64,000 nucleotides of DNA from Mycolicibacterium sp. BiH015 (GTDB taxonomy: Bacteria > Actinomycetota > Actinomycetes > Mycobacteriales > Mycobacteriaceae): assembly GCF_027706845.1 (NCBI RefSeq), contig NZ_JAQGCZ010000010.1, forward strand, positions 62,001 through 126,000, written 5' to 3'. This document shows, piece after piece, positions 14,553 to 22,169 of this stretch (position 1 is the first letter of the stretch; every line of letters starts with the position of its first letter). The translations under genes were made by a program, and so were the position numbers. A model generated the notes under the pieces. That model saw only the letters and a program-made list of their open reading frames with translations, did not search any database and was not told where the DNA came from.

Positions 14553-16195
14553 GCCTGCGTCCGCAGCAGAATGGCCCCGCTGGGCGTCAGGCCGCCGCTG
14601 CTGACGACAGCGACCCGGGCGCCGGCGACCTGACGCTCACCCGCCTCGCCGCGCAGCTGGGCCACGGCCTCGTGGACAAGGCCCATGCCGTGCGTGCGTC
14701 CATGGGACAGCTGACCGCCGTGCGTATTCAGGGGAATCACCCCGTCACGAGCGATGGCCGTGCCGCCGTCGAGGAAGTCCTTCGCCTCGCCGATACCGCA
14801 GAAGCCCAGCGCCTCCAGCCATGAAAGGCAGTTGAACGTGAAGCCGTCGTACAGCTCGGCGACATCGACATCGCTGGGCCGCAATGACGTTCGCGTCCAC
14901 AGGTGCGCGGCCTGGCCGAGTACCTGCGGCTCGTGGGTGAGCGTGGTCTGGTCCCAGTCGGTGCGCTCGATGATCTGGGTGCCGACGGCCTCGAAGAACA
15001 CGGGCGGCTTCGGTGCGTCCGCGGCGGCATCGACCGCCGACACGATGACCGCGACGGCGCCGTCGCACGGGACGTCACAGTCGTACAGACCGAACGGGGT
15101 CGTGATCGGCCGCGCGTTGAGATAGTCGTCCATCGTCATCGGATCGCGATAGATCGCCGTCGGGTTCAGGGCCGCGTTGGAGCGCTGGTTCAGGGCGATC
15201 CAGCCCAGCGTCTCCTTCGTGGTGCCGTACCGGTGAAAGTGCCGCTGCGCATTCAACGCCAGCGTGTGCGCTGCCGACGTGGCGCCGAACGGTGCCTGCC
15301 AGCTGTTGACTCGCGCACCGCCGGGCGGCGAGACCTTCCCCTCCTTCATCAACTGGTTGAACGTGGCCTCCCAGAGGGTGCGGAAGCACAGCACGTGGCG
15401 GGCCATGCCGGTGGCCACGGCCATCACCGCGGCGATCACCGAACCGCCGGGCCCGAAGGTGTCCATGCCCCCGTTGATCCACGTCGGGCGGATGCCGAGC
15501 GCTCCCTCCAGCGCGGTGCAGCCGCCCTCGCCCATGCCCATCGCGTCCATCGCGGGATACGTTGACAGGCCGTCGATATCGGCCAGGGTCAATCCCGCAT
15601 CGGCGATCGCCATCTCGCATGCCTCGACAGTCAGCGACAGCGGGGCGACCATCAGACGCCGCCCCAGCTTGGACGCGCCGATCCCGGTGATCGCCGCAGC
15701 GTCCTCGAACTTCGTCGTCGTCAGCATCGGGCGGACGAACTTCGGGAAGTCCTCCGGGGAGATCTCGTCCTCGGGCAGTGGCGCCGTCTCCGGTTCGGAG
15801 GTCGGCCGGAACAGCGGCAGCCAGACGTCGTCGTTCTGGTCGAAGACGACCTCGACGACGCGTCCCACCTCGAGTTCGTCGGGGTCGGACTCGATGATGT
15901 TGGTGGTCAACCGAACCCGAGGGTCTTCCTCGATCGCGACCTGCGCGACGACGTAGGGGGCGGGCAGCCCGGGGATGGAGAAGCGTTCGTTCACCGTGAA
16001 CGCAGACAGGACGGCCCGCCCGGACACTTCGCGCGGGCTCAGGCTGTGACTCTTGCAGTAACGGCATACTGGCTGCGGCGGATGGATCAGCGACTTGCAG
16101 TCATCGCACCCCTGGATCCGCAGCACTCCATCGGCGCCGGACTTCCAGAAGAATTCGTTGTCGAAGGTCAATTGCGGCAACGGAAGTCGGCTCAT
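14549..16195 (-). CDS. DUF35 (zinc ribbon/OB)-thiolase fusion, Ltp-type
   Basis: A 548-residue fusion starting at ATG 16195, overlapping the ferredoxin stop. Residues about 1-140 form a DUF35 module: a zinc ribbon with Cys30, Cys33, Cys44 and Cys47, then an OB fold. From about 165 to the end it is a thiolase-like domain (ITGIGASKLGRRLMV...), with THGGQLSHGRTHGMG near the C-terminus. In cholesterol side-chain breakdown the Ltp2 aldolase works only with the DUF35 domain of ChsH2. Here both partners are in one chain, so retro-aldol cleavage of a hydroxyacyl-CoA is likely, with thiolysis as the alternative. Confidence 0.88.
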   Translation of the reverse strand: MSRLPLPQLTFDNEFFWKSGADGVLRIQGCDDCKSLIHPPQPVCRYCKSHSLSPREVSGRAVLSAFTVNERFSIPGLPAPYVVAQVAIEEDPRVRLTTNIIESDPDELEVGRVVEVVFDQNDDVWLPLFRPTSEPETAPLPEDEISPEDFPKFVRPMLTTTKFEDAAAITGIGASKLGRRLMVAPLSLTVEACEMAIADAGLTLADIDGLSTYPAMDAMGMGEGGCTALEGALGIRPTWINGGMDTFGPGGSVIAAVMAVATGMARHVLCFRTLWEATFNQLMKEGKVSPPGGARVNSWQAPFGATSAAHTLALNAQRHFHRYGTTKETLGWIALNQRSNAALNPTAIYRDPMTMDDYLNARPITTPFGLYDCDVPCDGAVAVIVSAVDAAADAPKPPVFFEAVGTQIIERTDWDQTTLTHEPQVLGQAAHLWTRTSLRPSDVDVAELYDGFTFNCLSWLEALGFCGIGEAKDFLDGGTAIARDGVIPLNTHGGQLSHGRTHGMGLVHEAVAQLRGEAGERQVAGARVAVVSSGGLTPSGAILLRTQA

Positions 16196-16497
16196 CGCGT
16201 CATATCCCACTGCGCCGCATCAGCACTGGTCTTCAAGTTCTCCAGGTCGGGTTCGTCGAGCAGGGTAGTGGGCGTCTCGTCGGGCCTGCGCTCGGTGAGT
16301 TCCATGATTGCGTGCACAGGACAGTCCAACAGGGCGCGTTGCACGGCGTCTCGGTCCTCGTCGGGGATGTTCCCGTCGCCGACAAGGACGGCGTAGCCCC
16401 AGTCGTCGAGCGAAAAGTACTCGGGCGCGTGTTTGGCGCAGATGCCGAAGCCGTCGCACAGCGTCCGGTCGAGCTTGATCCGCAACTTCTCGCTCAC
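16192..16497 (-). CDS. Ferredoxin (3Fe-4S type) with C-terminal extension
   Basis: A 101-residue protein starting at GTG 16497, overlapping the NuoF-like stop by GTGA. The N-terminal two thirds is a small ferredoxin: CDGFGIC, APEYFSL and DCPVHAI. About 38 residues follow (ERRPDETPTTLLDEPDLENL...), absent from the other ferredoxins in this window. Coupling to the NuoF-like flavoprotein suggests that the two exchange electrons directly. Confidence 0.92.
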   Translation of the reverse strand: MSEKLRIKLDRTLCDGFGICAKHAPEYFSLDDWGYAVLVGDGNIPDEDRDAVQRALLDCPVHAIMELTERRPDETPTTLLDEPDLENLKTSADAAQWDMTR

Positions 16498-17786
16498 TGG
16501 GGCTCCACCTCGAACGGACGAAGGGCGGCGAAGGCGGTCTCGTCGCAGCCGGGGCATTGCCGGTCCAGGTGCCTGGCGACGTCGTCGGCAAACATGGTCA
16601 GCATGCTTGCCGCGATATTGCAGGCCGCATCCAGCGTCGCGCACGCGCCCCGGCCGCGAAGAACTTCGGACCACCGCGTCAGGCGTGCGACGTCCTCGGT
16701 GTCGGCGGTGCCGTCGCGCAGAGCTCCGGCGGCAGCAGCCATCGCCGCGGTGCCGTTGAAGCATGAGCCGCACTGGTCGGCGTTCTCCCGGTCGTAGTAG
16801 GCCAGCACCGACGCGCCGACGGCGACGGGGCATTCGTCGGTGAGCACCGACACCGCGCCGCAGCCGAGACCGCTGCCGGCGGCCCGCAAAGATTCGTGAT
16901 CCATCGTGACATCCAGGATGCGTCGATCGAGCAGCCCGGCGAAGTACCCGCCCATCAGGGCGCCGCGAACCCTGTCTGTAGGGATGCCATGCAGCGCAAT
17001 GATTTCCGCGGCCGATGCGCCGAACGGCACTTCGTAGAGACCTGGCGGTCTGCCGCCACCGGTGACGGTCGCCAGGAAGGTGCCCGCTGAGCCGTCGGTT
17101 CCGACGTTCCGATAGGCGGCCGCCCCGTGTTGGTGGACATACGGCAGGTTCGCCAGCGTCTCGACATTGCTCACCACGGTCGGTAGCCCACCCACGCCTT
17201 CTTCGAAAGGTCGCGGGGGCTTGTCGGTCGGCTTCGCGGGACCACCGTTGATGGCCCGCACCGCGGCGGTCTCCTCGCCGGCGACGTAACCGGCGTCCAC
17301 CCTGCAGACGCTGACGGTCACACCGTCAAGACCATCGGCGCCCACCTCGCCGAGTGCGACGCGAATCGATTCGGCCGCAGCGTGATCCGAGACATATACA
17401 TGCGCATGGCGGGCTCCGATGATGAGCGCAGCGAGGCGCAGTCCGTCCAGCACCAGGTGAGGGCGGTGGCGTAGGAGCCAGCGATCTTTCACCGAGGCGG
17501 GTTCGCCTTCTTCGCCGTTGGCCACCAATACGGTATCCAGCCCCTGAAGCGACGCTGTGCGGACCGTCGTCAGCTTCACCGCCATCGGGAACGCGGCACC
17601 ACCCCGGCCCACGACCGCGGCCTTGCCGATCTCCTCAAGCAGCGACCCGGGATCGGTCAGTGGCTGATAGCCGCCCGAATGCCGATACATGTCCAGCGAT
17701 TCGGAGGCCGACCCGGTACGGAGCAGTCGCGGGCTCAGGCCGGGCCAAGCGGCGACGGTCAGCTCGGTGTTCATCGCCGTACTCAT
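16494..17786 (-). CDS. Stand-alone NuoF-like flavoprotein, possible NADH:ferredoxin reductase
   Basis: A 430-residue protein related to the NADH/FMN subunit of complex I. FMN/NADH motifs: GRGGAAFP (60-67), NGEEGEPASVKDR (90-102) and AGYVAGEETAAV; an SLBB-type part follows. The iron-sulfur region has Cys339 and Cys342 in QCGSCFNG, but the third Cys of the usual CGxCxPCR is Gly, so the cluster may be altered. No other complex I gene is nearby. As first gene of an operon with a ferredoxin and, further down, P450s, it most likely passes NADH electrons to the ferredoxins. Confidence 0.85.
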   Translation of the reverse strand: MSTAMNTELTVAAWPGLSPRLLRTGSASESLDMYRHSGGYQPLTDPGSLLEEIGKAAVVGRGGAAFPMAVKLTTVRTASLQGLDTVLVANGEEGEPASVKDRWLLRHRPHLVLDGLRLAALIIGARHAHVYVSDHAAAESIRVALGEVGADGLDGVTVSVCRVDAGYVAGEETAAVRAINGGPAKPTDKPPRPFEEGVGGLPTVVSNVETLANLPYVHQHGAAAYRNVGTDGSAGTFLATVTGGGRPPGLYEVPFGASAAEIIALHGIPTDRVRGALMGGYFAGLLDRRILDVTMDHESLRAAGSGLGCGAVSVLTDECPVAVGASVLAYYDRENADQCGSCFNGTAAMAAAAGALRDGTADTEDVARLTRWSEVLRGRGACATLDAACNIAASMLTMFADDVARHLDRQCPGCDETAFAALRPFEVEPQ

Positions 17787-17806
17787 CCCCGGCTACCCTT
17801 CCCTGC
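17787..17806. promoter_or_regulatory. 20-bp divergent gap with leaderless-type -10 box
   Basis: The start codons of the NuoF-like gene (17786, leftward) and the hypothetical gene (17807, rightward) are only 20 bp apart. TACCCT at 17794-17799 lies 7 bp before the ATG at 17807, the spacing of a mycobacterial -10 box for a leaderless transcript. There is no room for a ribosome site in the rightward direction. Confidence 0.45.
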
Positions 17807-18283
17807 ATGCGAACAGCGGTGGTGCGTGTCGGCGTCGATCTGACGGGGGAACTGACCGCCGATCAGCTCGCCACGGGCTTCGCAGAACTCGCGCGGCTGG
17901 CGGCCGAGACGGGCATCGAGGTGATCGACAACAAGCTGCCCACGCTGCCGCCCACGCGCCGCGAAGTCGAATTGCTGATGCGGGGAACTGATCCGACGGC
18001 GCTGCAGTCCACGGCGGCTGCCCTGTGCGCCAGAGCGTTCCCCACCGAGCCGGTGCTCGGCGTGCTGACCTTCGTCAGCCAGGGCACCGATGAGGATGCC
18101 GCAGGCGTCTTGGCCGGTTTCGGGCTGACGGGGACGATCGACCGTGTCGCCGGCGAAGAAGGCTGGGACATCATCACCGTCACGCTGCGCAGAGCCGACC
18201 TGGCCCGCATCCCGGAAAGCCGGATCCACACCGCACTTGAGGCGTCGACCAACTGTGAGGTCCGAATCGTGTCCGTCGACTGA
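17807..18283 (+). CDS. Conserved hypothetical protein
   Basis: A 158-residue protein starting at ATG 17807 (MRTAVVRVGVDLTGELTADQ). It appears as a globular alpha/beta protein with repeated hydrophobic strands (VLGVLTFVSQGTDEDAAGVL, WDIITVTLRRADL) and no membrane segment, signal peptide or metal motif. I do not recognise a family. It is divergent from the NuoF-like operon and converges on a hydrolase gene 20 bp away. Confidence 0.7.
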   Translation: MRTAVVRVGVDLTGELTADQLATGFAELARLAAETGIEVIDNKLPTLPPTRREVELLMRGTDPTALQSTAAALCARAFPTEPVLGVLTFVSQGTDEDAAGVLAGFGLTGTIDRVAGEEGWDIITVTLRRADLARIPESRIHTALEASTNCEVRIVSVD

Positions 18284-18303
18284 CCGAGGTGGACGTGTGC
18301 GTG

Positions 18304-19182
18304 TCATTTCGACTTCTTCAGGAAATCCAGTATCGCCGGTGCAGCCTGGACCCACGTGTCGAACATGTTGAACCGCTTCACCTTTCCGGAGGCGCGCGCC
18401 TCGCCGGCGCGCTCCCAGGCGTCCTCGGGCCACGGGGGATCGATGAGCTTCGAACCCTTGATGAGGCAGCTCACCTCCAAAGAGGTGCGCTTCGGATGGT
18501 CCAGGTCGTTCTCGCCGCCGCGGATGATCAGCGTCGGGACGGTGATGTTGTCGAACATCTCGTCCTCGACACCGGGGATGGTCTGGCCGGGCTTCGGGAC
18601 GAACGCATTGAGCCAGCGCAACATCAGCTTGAGGAAGGCCGCCGGGTCCTGCTCCAGGATGCGTGCCTCGTTGTCGGGGTTATCGGCGATCCGTTCCTGC
18701 CATTCCTGCACGTGCGCGACCGCCTTCATGCCTGCACCGCGCACCGCCAGAATGCTGGGCACGATGTAGTAGGACCCCAGAACGAAGGAGCCGTACACCC
18801 CGCCGACGATGTTCCACACCACCAGCTTCCTGACCAGTTCGGGATAGAGCATCGTCGTCAGCATCGAGTCCCGCGCACCCCCGGACCCGCCGAGCAGGAT
18901 GACGGGTCCGATGTCGAGCTTGGTGATCAGCTGCTGCAATGTCTCGGCGCGCATGTGAGATTCGCTCTGGCCGTAGAACTGCACGTCGGACTTGCCGCAG
19001 TTGGGGCGGTCCCAGAGCAGTACGCGATAGCCGCCCTCCACCAGCTTTTTCGCCAGCGGCTTGAGGCCGGGGATGTCCTTGCTGAACCGGCCGCCCGGGG
19101 TGAGGACGATGAACTCACCCTCTTTGCCGAGGATTTCGTATACGACATTGCCGCCGTTGATGTCGATCTTCTTGTTGGGCAA
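18304..19182 (-). CDS. Alpha/beta hydrolase
   Basis: A 292-residue alpha/beta hydrolase. I place the start at TTG 19182 (LPNKKIDINGGNVVYEILG), 14 bp after the Rieske ferredoxin stop with GGAG upstream. The nucleophile region is LLGGSGGARDS, where the elbow is GGSGG instead of GxSxG with a bulkier second residue. LLWDRPNCGKSD is the strand-4 region and IIRGGENDLDHP carries the acid. It shares a leftward operon with a Rieske protein and two amidohydrolases. Confidence 0.85.
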   Translation of the reverse strand: MPNKKIDINGGNVVYEILGKEGEFIVLTPGGRFSKDIPGLKPLAKKLVEGGYRVLLWDRPNCGKSDVQFYGQSESHMRAETLQQLITKLDIGPVILLGGSGGARDSMLTTMLYPELVRKLVVWNIVGGVYGSFVLGSYYIVPSILAVRGAGMKAVAHVQEWQERIADNPDNEARILEQDPAAFLKLMLRWLNAFVPKPGQTIPGVEDEMFDNITVPTLIIRGGENDLDHPKRTSLEVSCLIKGSKLIDPPWPEDAWERAGEARASGKVKRFNMFDTWVQAAPAILDFLKKSK

Positions 19183-19196
19183 CTCAGCTCCGCCGA

Positions 19197-19610
19197 TCAG
19201 GCCTGAACGAGTACGTCGTTGCCGACGACTCGGACGGGGTAGGTGCGGATACTCCACTCAGGCTTGACCGCAGTGGTGCCCGTCGCCAGCTCGAAACCCC
19301 ACTGGTGCCACGGACAGAAGATGAACTCCTTGTCCCGCACCATCACAGCGTCACCGGGCACGCCGTCGTCGACGATGTTGAGTCCGCGCGTCCGTCCCGC
19401 GCAGAGCGGACCGCCCTCATGGGGACAGTAATTGGCGATTGCGTAGAACGTGCCGTTGACGTTGTAGACGCCGACGCCGTGCCGCCCGATGGGAACCAAT
19501 TTATGTGTTCCAGGAGGGATTTCGTCGACGGTGGCGACGACATGTTCGCGCCCCTGTGCCAGTCGCGGGGCGTGCCCCGGTGCTACTGGGGGCGTCTTCG
19601 GTTCTGTCAT
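19197..19610 (-). CDS. Rieske 2Fe-2S ferredoxin-like protein
   Basis: A 137-residue single-domain Rieske protein starting at ATG 19610, two bases after the amidohydrolase stop. Cluster ligands are in CPHEGGPLC and CPWHQWGFEL (CxH...CxxH). Such proteins carry electrons to Rieske oxygenases or P450s. No intact Rieske oxygenase is present in the window, only the broken one at 4439-5495, so its partner is unclear. Confidence 0.9.
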   Translation of the reverse strand: MTEPKTPPVAPGHAPRLAQGREHVVATVDEIPPGTHKLVPIGRHGVGVYNVNGTFYAIANYCPHEGGPLCAGRTRGLNIVDDGVPGDAVMVRDKEFIFCPWHQWGFELATGTTAVKPEWSIRTYPVRVVGNDVLVQA

Positions 19611-19612
19611 GT

Positions 19613-20758
19613 TCAGAAGACCCGAACCTGGCCTTCGAGCGCCGGGACGGTCTCCGGCACATTGCGGTAGGTCTGCATGCCGTTGCGGAACATGATGGGT
19701 TCGCGGGCGTGCTCGGGAAGGTGCTTGACGAGCCAGCGCGGGTCGTCGAACGTCCAGTGTGGATAGTCGCTGGAGAACAGCAGGATCTTCTCGCACTCCA
19801 TCCACTCGAACGCGCGGGTCAACTCGGTCTTGTCCTCGGGGTAGTCCAGCGGCTGGGTCGTGAACTTGATGTGGTCCTTGACGTATTCACTGGGCTTGCG
19901 TTTGATGTCAACCCAGGACTTGCGTGCCTCGTACAGTGCGTCCATCCGCCACATCAGCGGAAGGATCCAGGTGAACGCATGCTCGACGAACACGATCTTG
20001 AGCGTCGGGTGACGATCGAAGGTGCCGTCGAAGATCAGGCTCATCACCTGGTTCGCGGCCAGCAGGGAGTACGTGACCATGAAATCGTGGTTGTAACTGG
20101 GCAATCCGACCGGTGGCATCGGCAGCTCGTCGTAGTGGCTGCGCGACAGATGGCAGCTCACCGGGATGTCGTGCTTGGCGGCGGCAGCCCAGATCGGGTC
20201 GTACTTGGGGTTGCCCCATGACGGACGCGGCTCGGCCTTGATCAGGATCTGCGACATGAAGGGATGCCCGGCCCAGTTCTCGATCTCCTCGACGCTCTTC
20301 TCGGGCTCCTCGATGGCCAGGCAGATCGACCCGCGCCAGCGTTCGTGCCAGTTGTTGTGGCTGTCGAGCCAGTGGTTGGCCTGCCAGTGGTTGAGCGCGA
20401 CCGACATCGCGTGCTGAGCTTCGGGGATTCGCGCGGGGTAGGCCGCGGGTTCCAGGATGCAGATGTCGGCGCCGGCCTCCATGATCAACTGCTTGAACGC
20501 GAGATTTGGATCGCTGCAGGCGAATTCACCGTCCGGCGGGAAAGCGTCGACGCGCATCGCATATGAGTGGGCGTAGTCGGGAGCGTCGTAGTAGATCTGG
20601 TCGCCGACCTTGTGCGTGCCGAAATACCTGCTACGCCACGGCTCGGGGATGTACTGACCCAGGTCGCCGCTACGGGGGGCGGGATGGACGTCGGAGTCGA
20701 CGCACCGGACGGCGATCCGCTCGGCGGCGGGAACGCGGGGATTGGCTGTGGTGGTCAT
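19613..20758 (-). CDS. Amidohydrolase-2 family protein (complete metal site)
   Basis: A 381-residue TIM-barrel amidohydrolase-2 protein starting at ATG 20758 with GAGGAGG upstream. The metal-site residues visible are D and H in CVDSDVHP, His in SCHLSRSH and the final Asp in SSDYPHW. Relatives decarboxylate or hydrolyse aromatic and alpha,beta-unsaturated acids. It is 19 bp downstream of a second, divergent family member whose metal site is incomplete, and the two may form one complex. Confidence 0.88.
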   Translation of the reverse strand: MTTTANPRVPAAERIAVRCVDSDVHPAPRSGDLGQYIPEPWRSRYFGTHKVGDQIYYDAPDYAHSYAMRVDAFPPDGEFACSDPNLAFKQLIMEAGADICILEPAAYPARIPEAQHAMSVALNHWQANHWLDSHNNWHERWRGSICLAIEEPEKSVEEIENWAGHPFMSQILIKAEPRPSWGNPKYDPIWAAAAKHDIPVSCHLSRSHYDELPMPPVGLPSYNHDFMVTYSLLAANQVMSLIFDGTFDRHPTLKIVFVEHAFTWILPLMWRMDALYEARKSWVDIKRKPSEYVKDHIKFTTQPLDYPEDKTELTRAFEWMECEKILLFSSDYPHWTFDDPRWLVKHLPEHAREPIMFRNGMQTYRNVPETVPALEGQVRVF

Positions 20759-20777
20759 GGGAGCCTCCTCACTACCT

Positions 20778-21902
20778 CTACTGTGCGGCACCGGTCGATG
20801 CGGCGGCAGGGATTGCCCCAACTTCGAGGCCATAGAGCTCGGCGGCATTGCGCCAGCACAATTTGTCTCGTTGCTCATCGCTGTAGGTGCTGGGCACCGA
20901 TAGCTCGTTGAGTTGCCAGTGCGGGTAACTCGAGCCGTACATCACCATGTCGTCTTTTCCGGTGAACCCCGCCCATTCGCCGGCGAAGTCGACGTCACCG
21001 GGTCCGTCCAGGCTGCCCTGTACGAAGAAGACGTGGCCGGGCAGATAGTCGCTGGGTATCTTCGGAGCCCACGGCGTCTGCTCCAGGTGCGGCCTGCCGA
21101 AGCAGTCCATCCGCCAGATGAACGGCGTCAGCAGATCGGCGGCGCCGTCGGCCCAGACGAACTTGAGCTCAGGGGACCTTTCGAACACACCCTCGGCGAT
21201 CATGTTCATCAAGTGGTACAGGAAGTTGAGCGCCGTGAAGCCGACGAACTGCTCGTACGTGCGGGTCAGACCGTTGGGAGTCGGAGGGAGCTGGACTCCC
21301 GACCCCACCTCGAAGTGCACCGCCACCGGCCAGCCCGCGTCGACGGCCGCATCCCACAGCGGCCAGAATTGCGGTTTGCCGTAGAGCTCGCGGGATTGCA
21401 GTGGGATGCCGAGCTGCACGATGCGCGGATGTCCTTTGTATTTGGCGATCTCGCGGAGCGCACCCGCGATGTCGTCGGGGTTCACGCGCAAGGTGCCGCG
21501 GAACTTGTCGCCGAACTCGGGGTGCTCCAGCCAGCGGGTCACCATCATCTCGTTGTGCGCGGACGCGATGGCGGTGCCGAGATGGCGGTCCGGCATGATC
21601 CCGCGGGTCATCGGGTGCAGGATCGCGATATCCACACCGCGGTCGTCGAACAGGTGCTTGGCGACCAATGACGGGTCCGAACCGGGATACTCGCCGTCGG
21701 GGCCCTCGGTGCCTCTGGCGTACTCGCCGCCGGGTGCGCCGTACCAGTCCATCTCGTAGTCCGGGAAGCCGCGGCTGCGGAACGGTTCCTGCAGGAAATT
21801 CTTGCGCAGGTCCTTGTTGGACTGGCAGAAGATGTGCACGCTGGCATCAACAACCGGGACGACGACGGGAACCGTCCCGGCCCCGTCATTGAGAACCTTC
21901 AC
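20778..21902 (-). CDS. Amidohydrolase-2 family protein (metal-ligand Asp replaced by Ser)
   Basis: A 374-residue amidohydrolase-2 protein; I choose GTG 21902 (VKVLNDGAGTVPVVV) with AAGGA 9 bases upstream, because an earlier start would lengthen it with an Arg-rich stretch. It has VVDASVHIF and AVHFEVGSG, but the last metal motif reads MYGSSYPHW where its neighbour reads SSDYPHW, so the key Asp is Ser. It may be a non-catalytic partner of the adjacent amidohydrolase. It is first in the leftward operon and follows the operator at 22000. Confidence 0.85.
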   Translation of the reverse strand: MKVLNDGAGTVPVVVPVVDASVHIFCQSNKDLRKNFLQEPFRSRGFPDYEMDWYGAPGGEYARGTEGPDGEYPGSDPSLVAKHLFDDRGVDIAILHPMTRGIMPDRHLGTAIASAHNEMMVTRWLEHPEFGDKFRGTLRVNPDDIAGALREIAKYKGHPRIVQLGIPLQSRELYGKPQFWPLWDAAVDAGWPVAVHFEVGSGVQLPPTPNGLTRTYEQFVGFTALNFLYHLMNMIAEGVFERSPELKFVWADGAADLLTPFIWRMDCFGRPHLEQTPWAPKIPSDYLPGHVFFVQGSLDGPGDVDFAGEWAGFTGKDDMVMYGSSYPHWQLNELSVPSTYSDEQRDKLCWRNAAELYGLEVGAIPAAASTGAAQ

Positions 21903-21999
21903 GAAACTCTGTCCTTCACTCCACGTCCGTTCTTCGCTTCGCGGTCGAGGGCGCGACCGACGGCACAAACCTCAGTGTAGATCGTTGTTCTTCTTTAGC

Positions 22000-22014
22000 A
22001 AGAATTCTGTTCTC
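22000..22014. promoter_or_regulatory. GAGAAT-type operator, site 2
   Basis: AAGAATTCTGTTCTC matches GAGAAT-N3-ATTCTC at 10 of 12 defined positions. It lies in the divergent gap between the amidohydrolase operon (start 21902) and the acyl-CoA dehydrogenase operon (start 22170), about 100 bp upstream of the former. A further half-site GAGAAT is at 22103-22108. Confidence 0.55.
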
Positions 22015-22116
22015 AAGCGGTTTGCTTACCATCTGCGCTGGTAGTCGTCCCTGCTGACCGGTTGCTCAGCCGCCGCGGTGCGAAAATGAATGCGCATTCG
22101 GCGAGAATGTTTTACC

Positions 22117-22147
22117 CGTATTCGGAGAATGATATTCTCCGAATACG
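22117..22147. promoter_or_regulatory. 31-bp perfect palindrome containing GAGAAT operator site 3
   Basis: Arms CGTATTCGGAGAAT (22117-22130) and ATTCTCCGAATACG (22134-22147) are exact reverse complements around GAT. The core GAGAATGATATTCTC (22124-22138) is a perfect example of the recurrent motif. It sits 22 bp before the GTG start of the acyl-CoA dehydrogenase gene and just before its AGAGGAGG ribosome site, so it may overlap the transcription start and could also fold in the mRNA. Confidence 0.75.
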
Positions 22148-22169
22148 CGTGGTCAGAGGAGGCGTACGG

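Noticed and set aside
22062..22169. Earlier start of the first acyl-CoA dehydrogenase (MLSRRGAKMNAHS)
   Set aside because: It would place the 31-bp palindrome and the AGAGGAGG ribosome site inside coding sequence. GTG 22170 has ideal spacing to that site.
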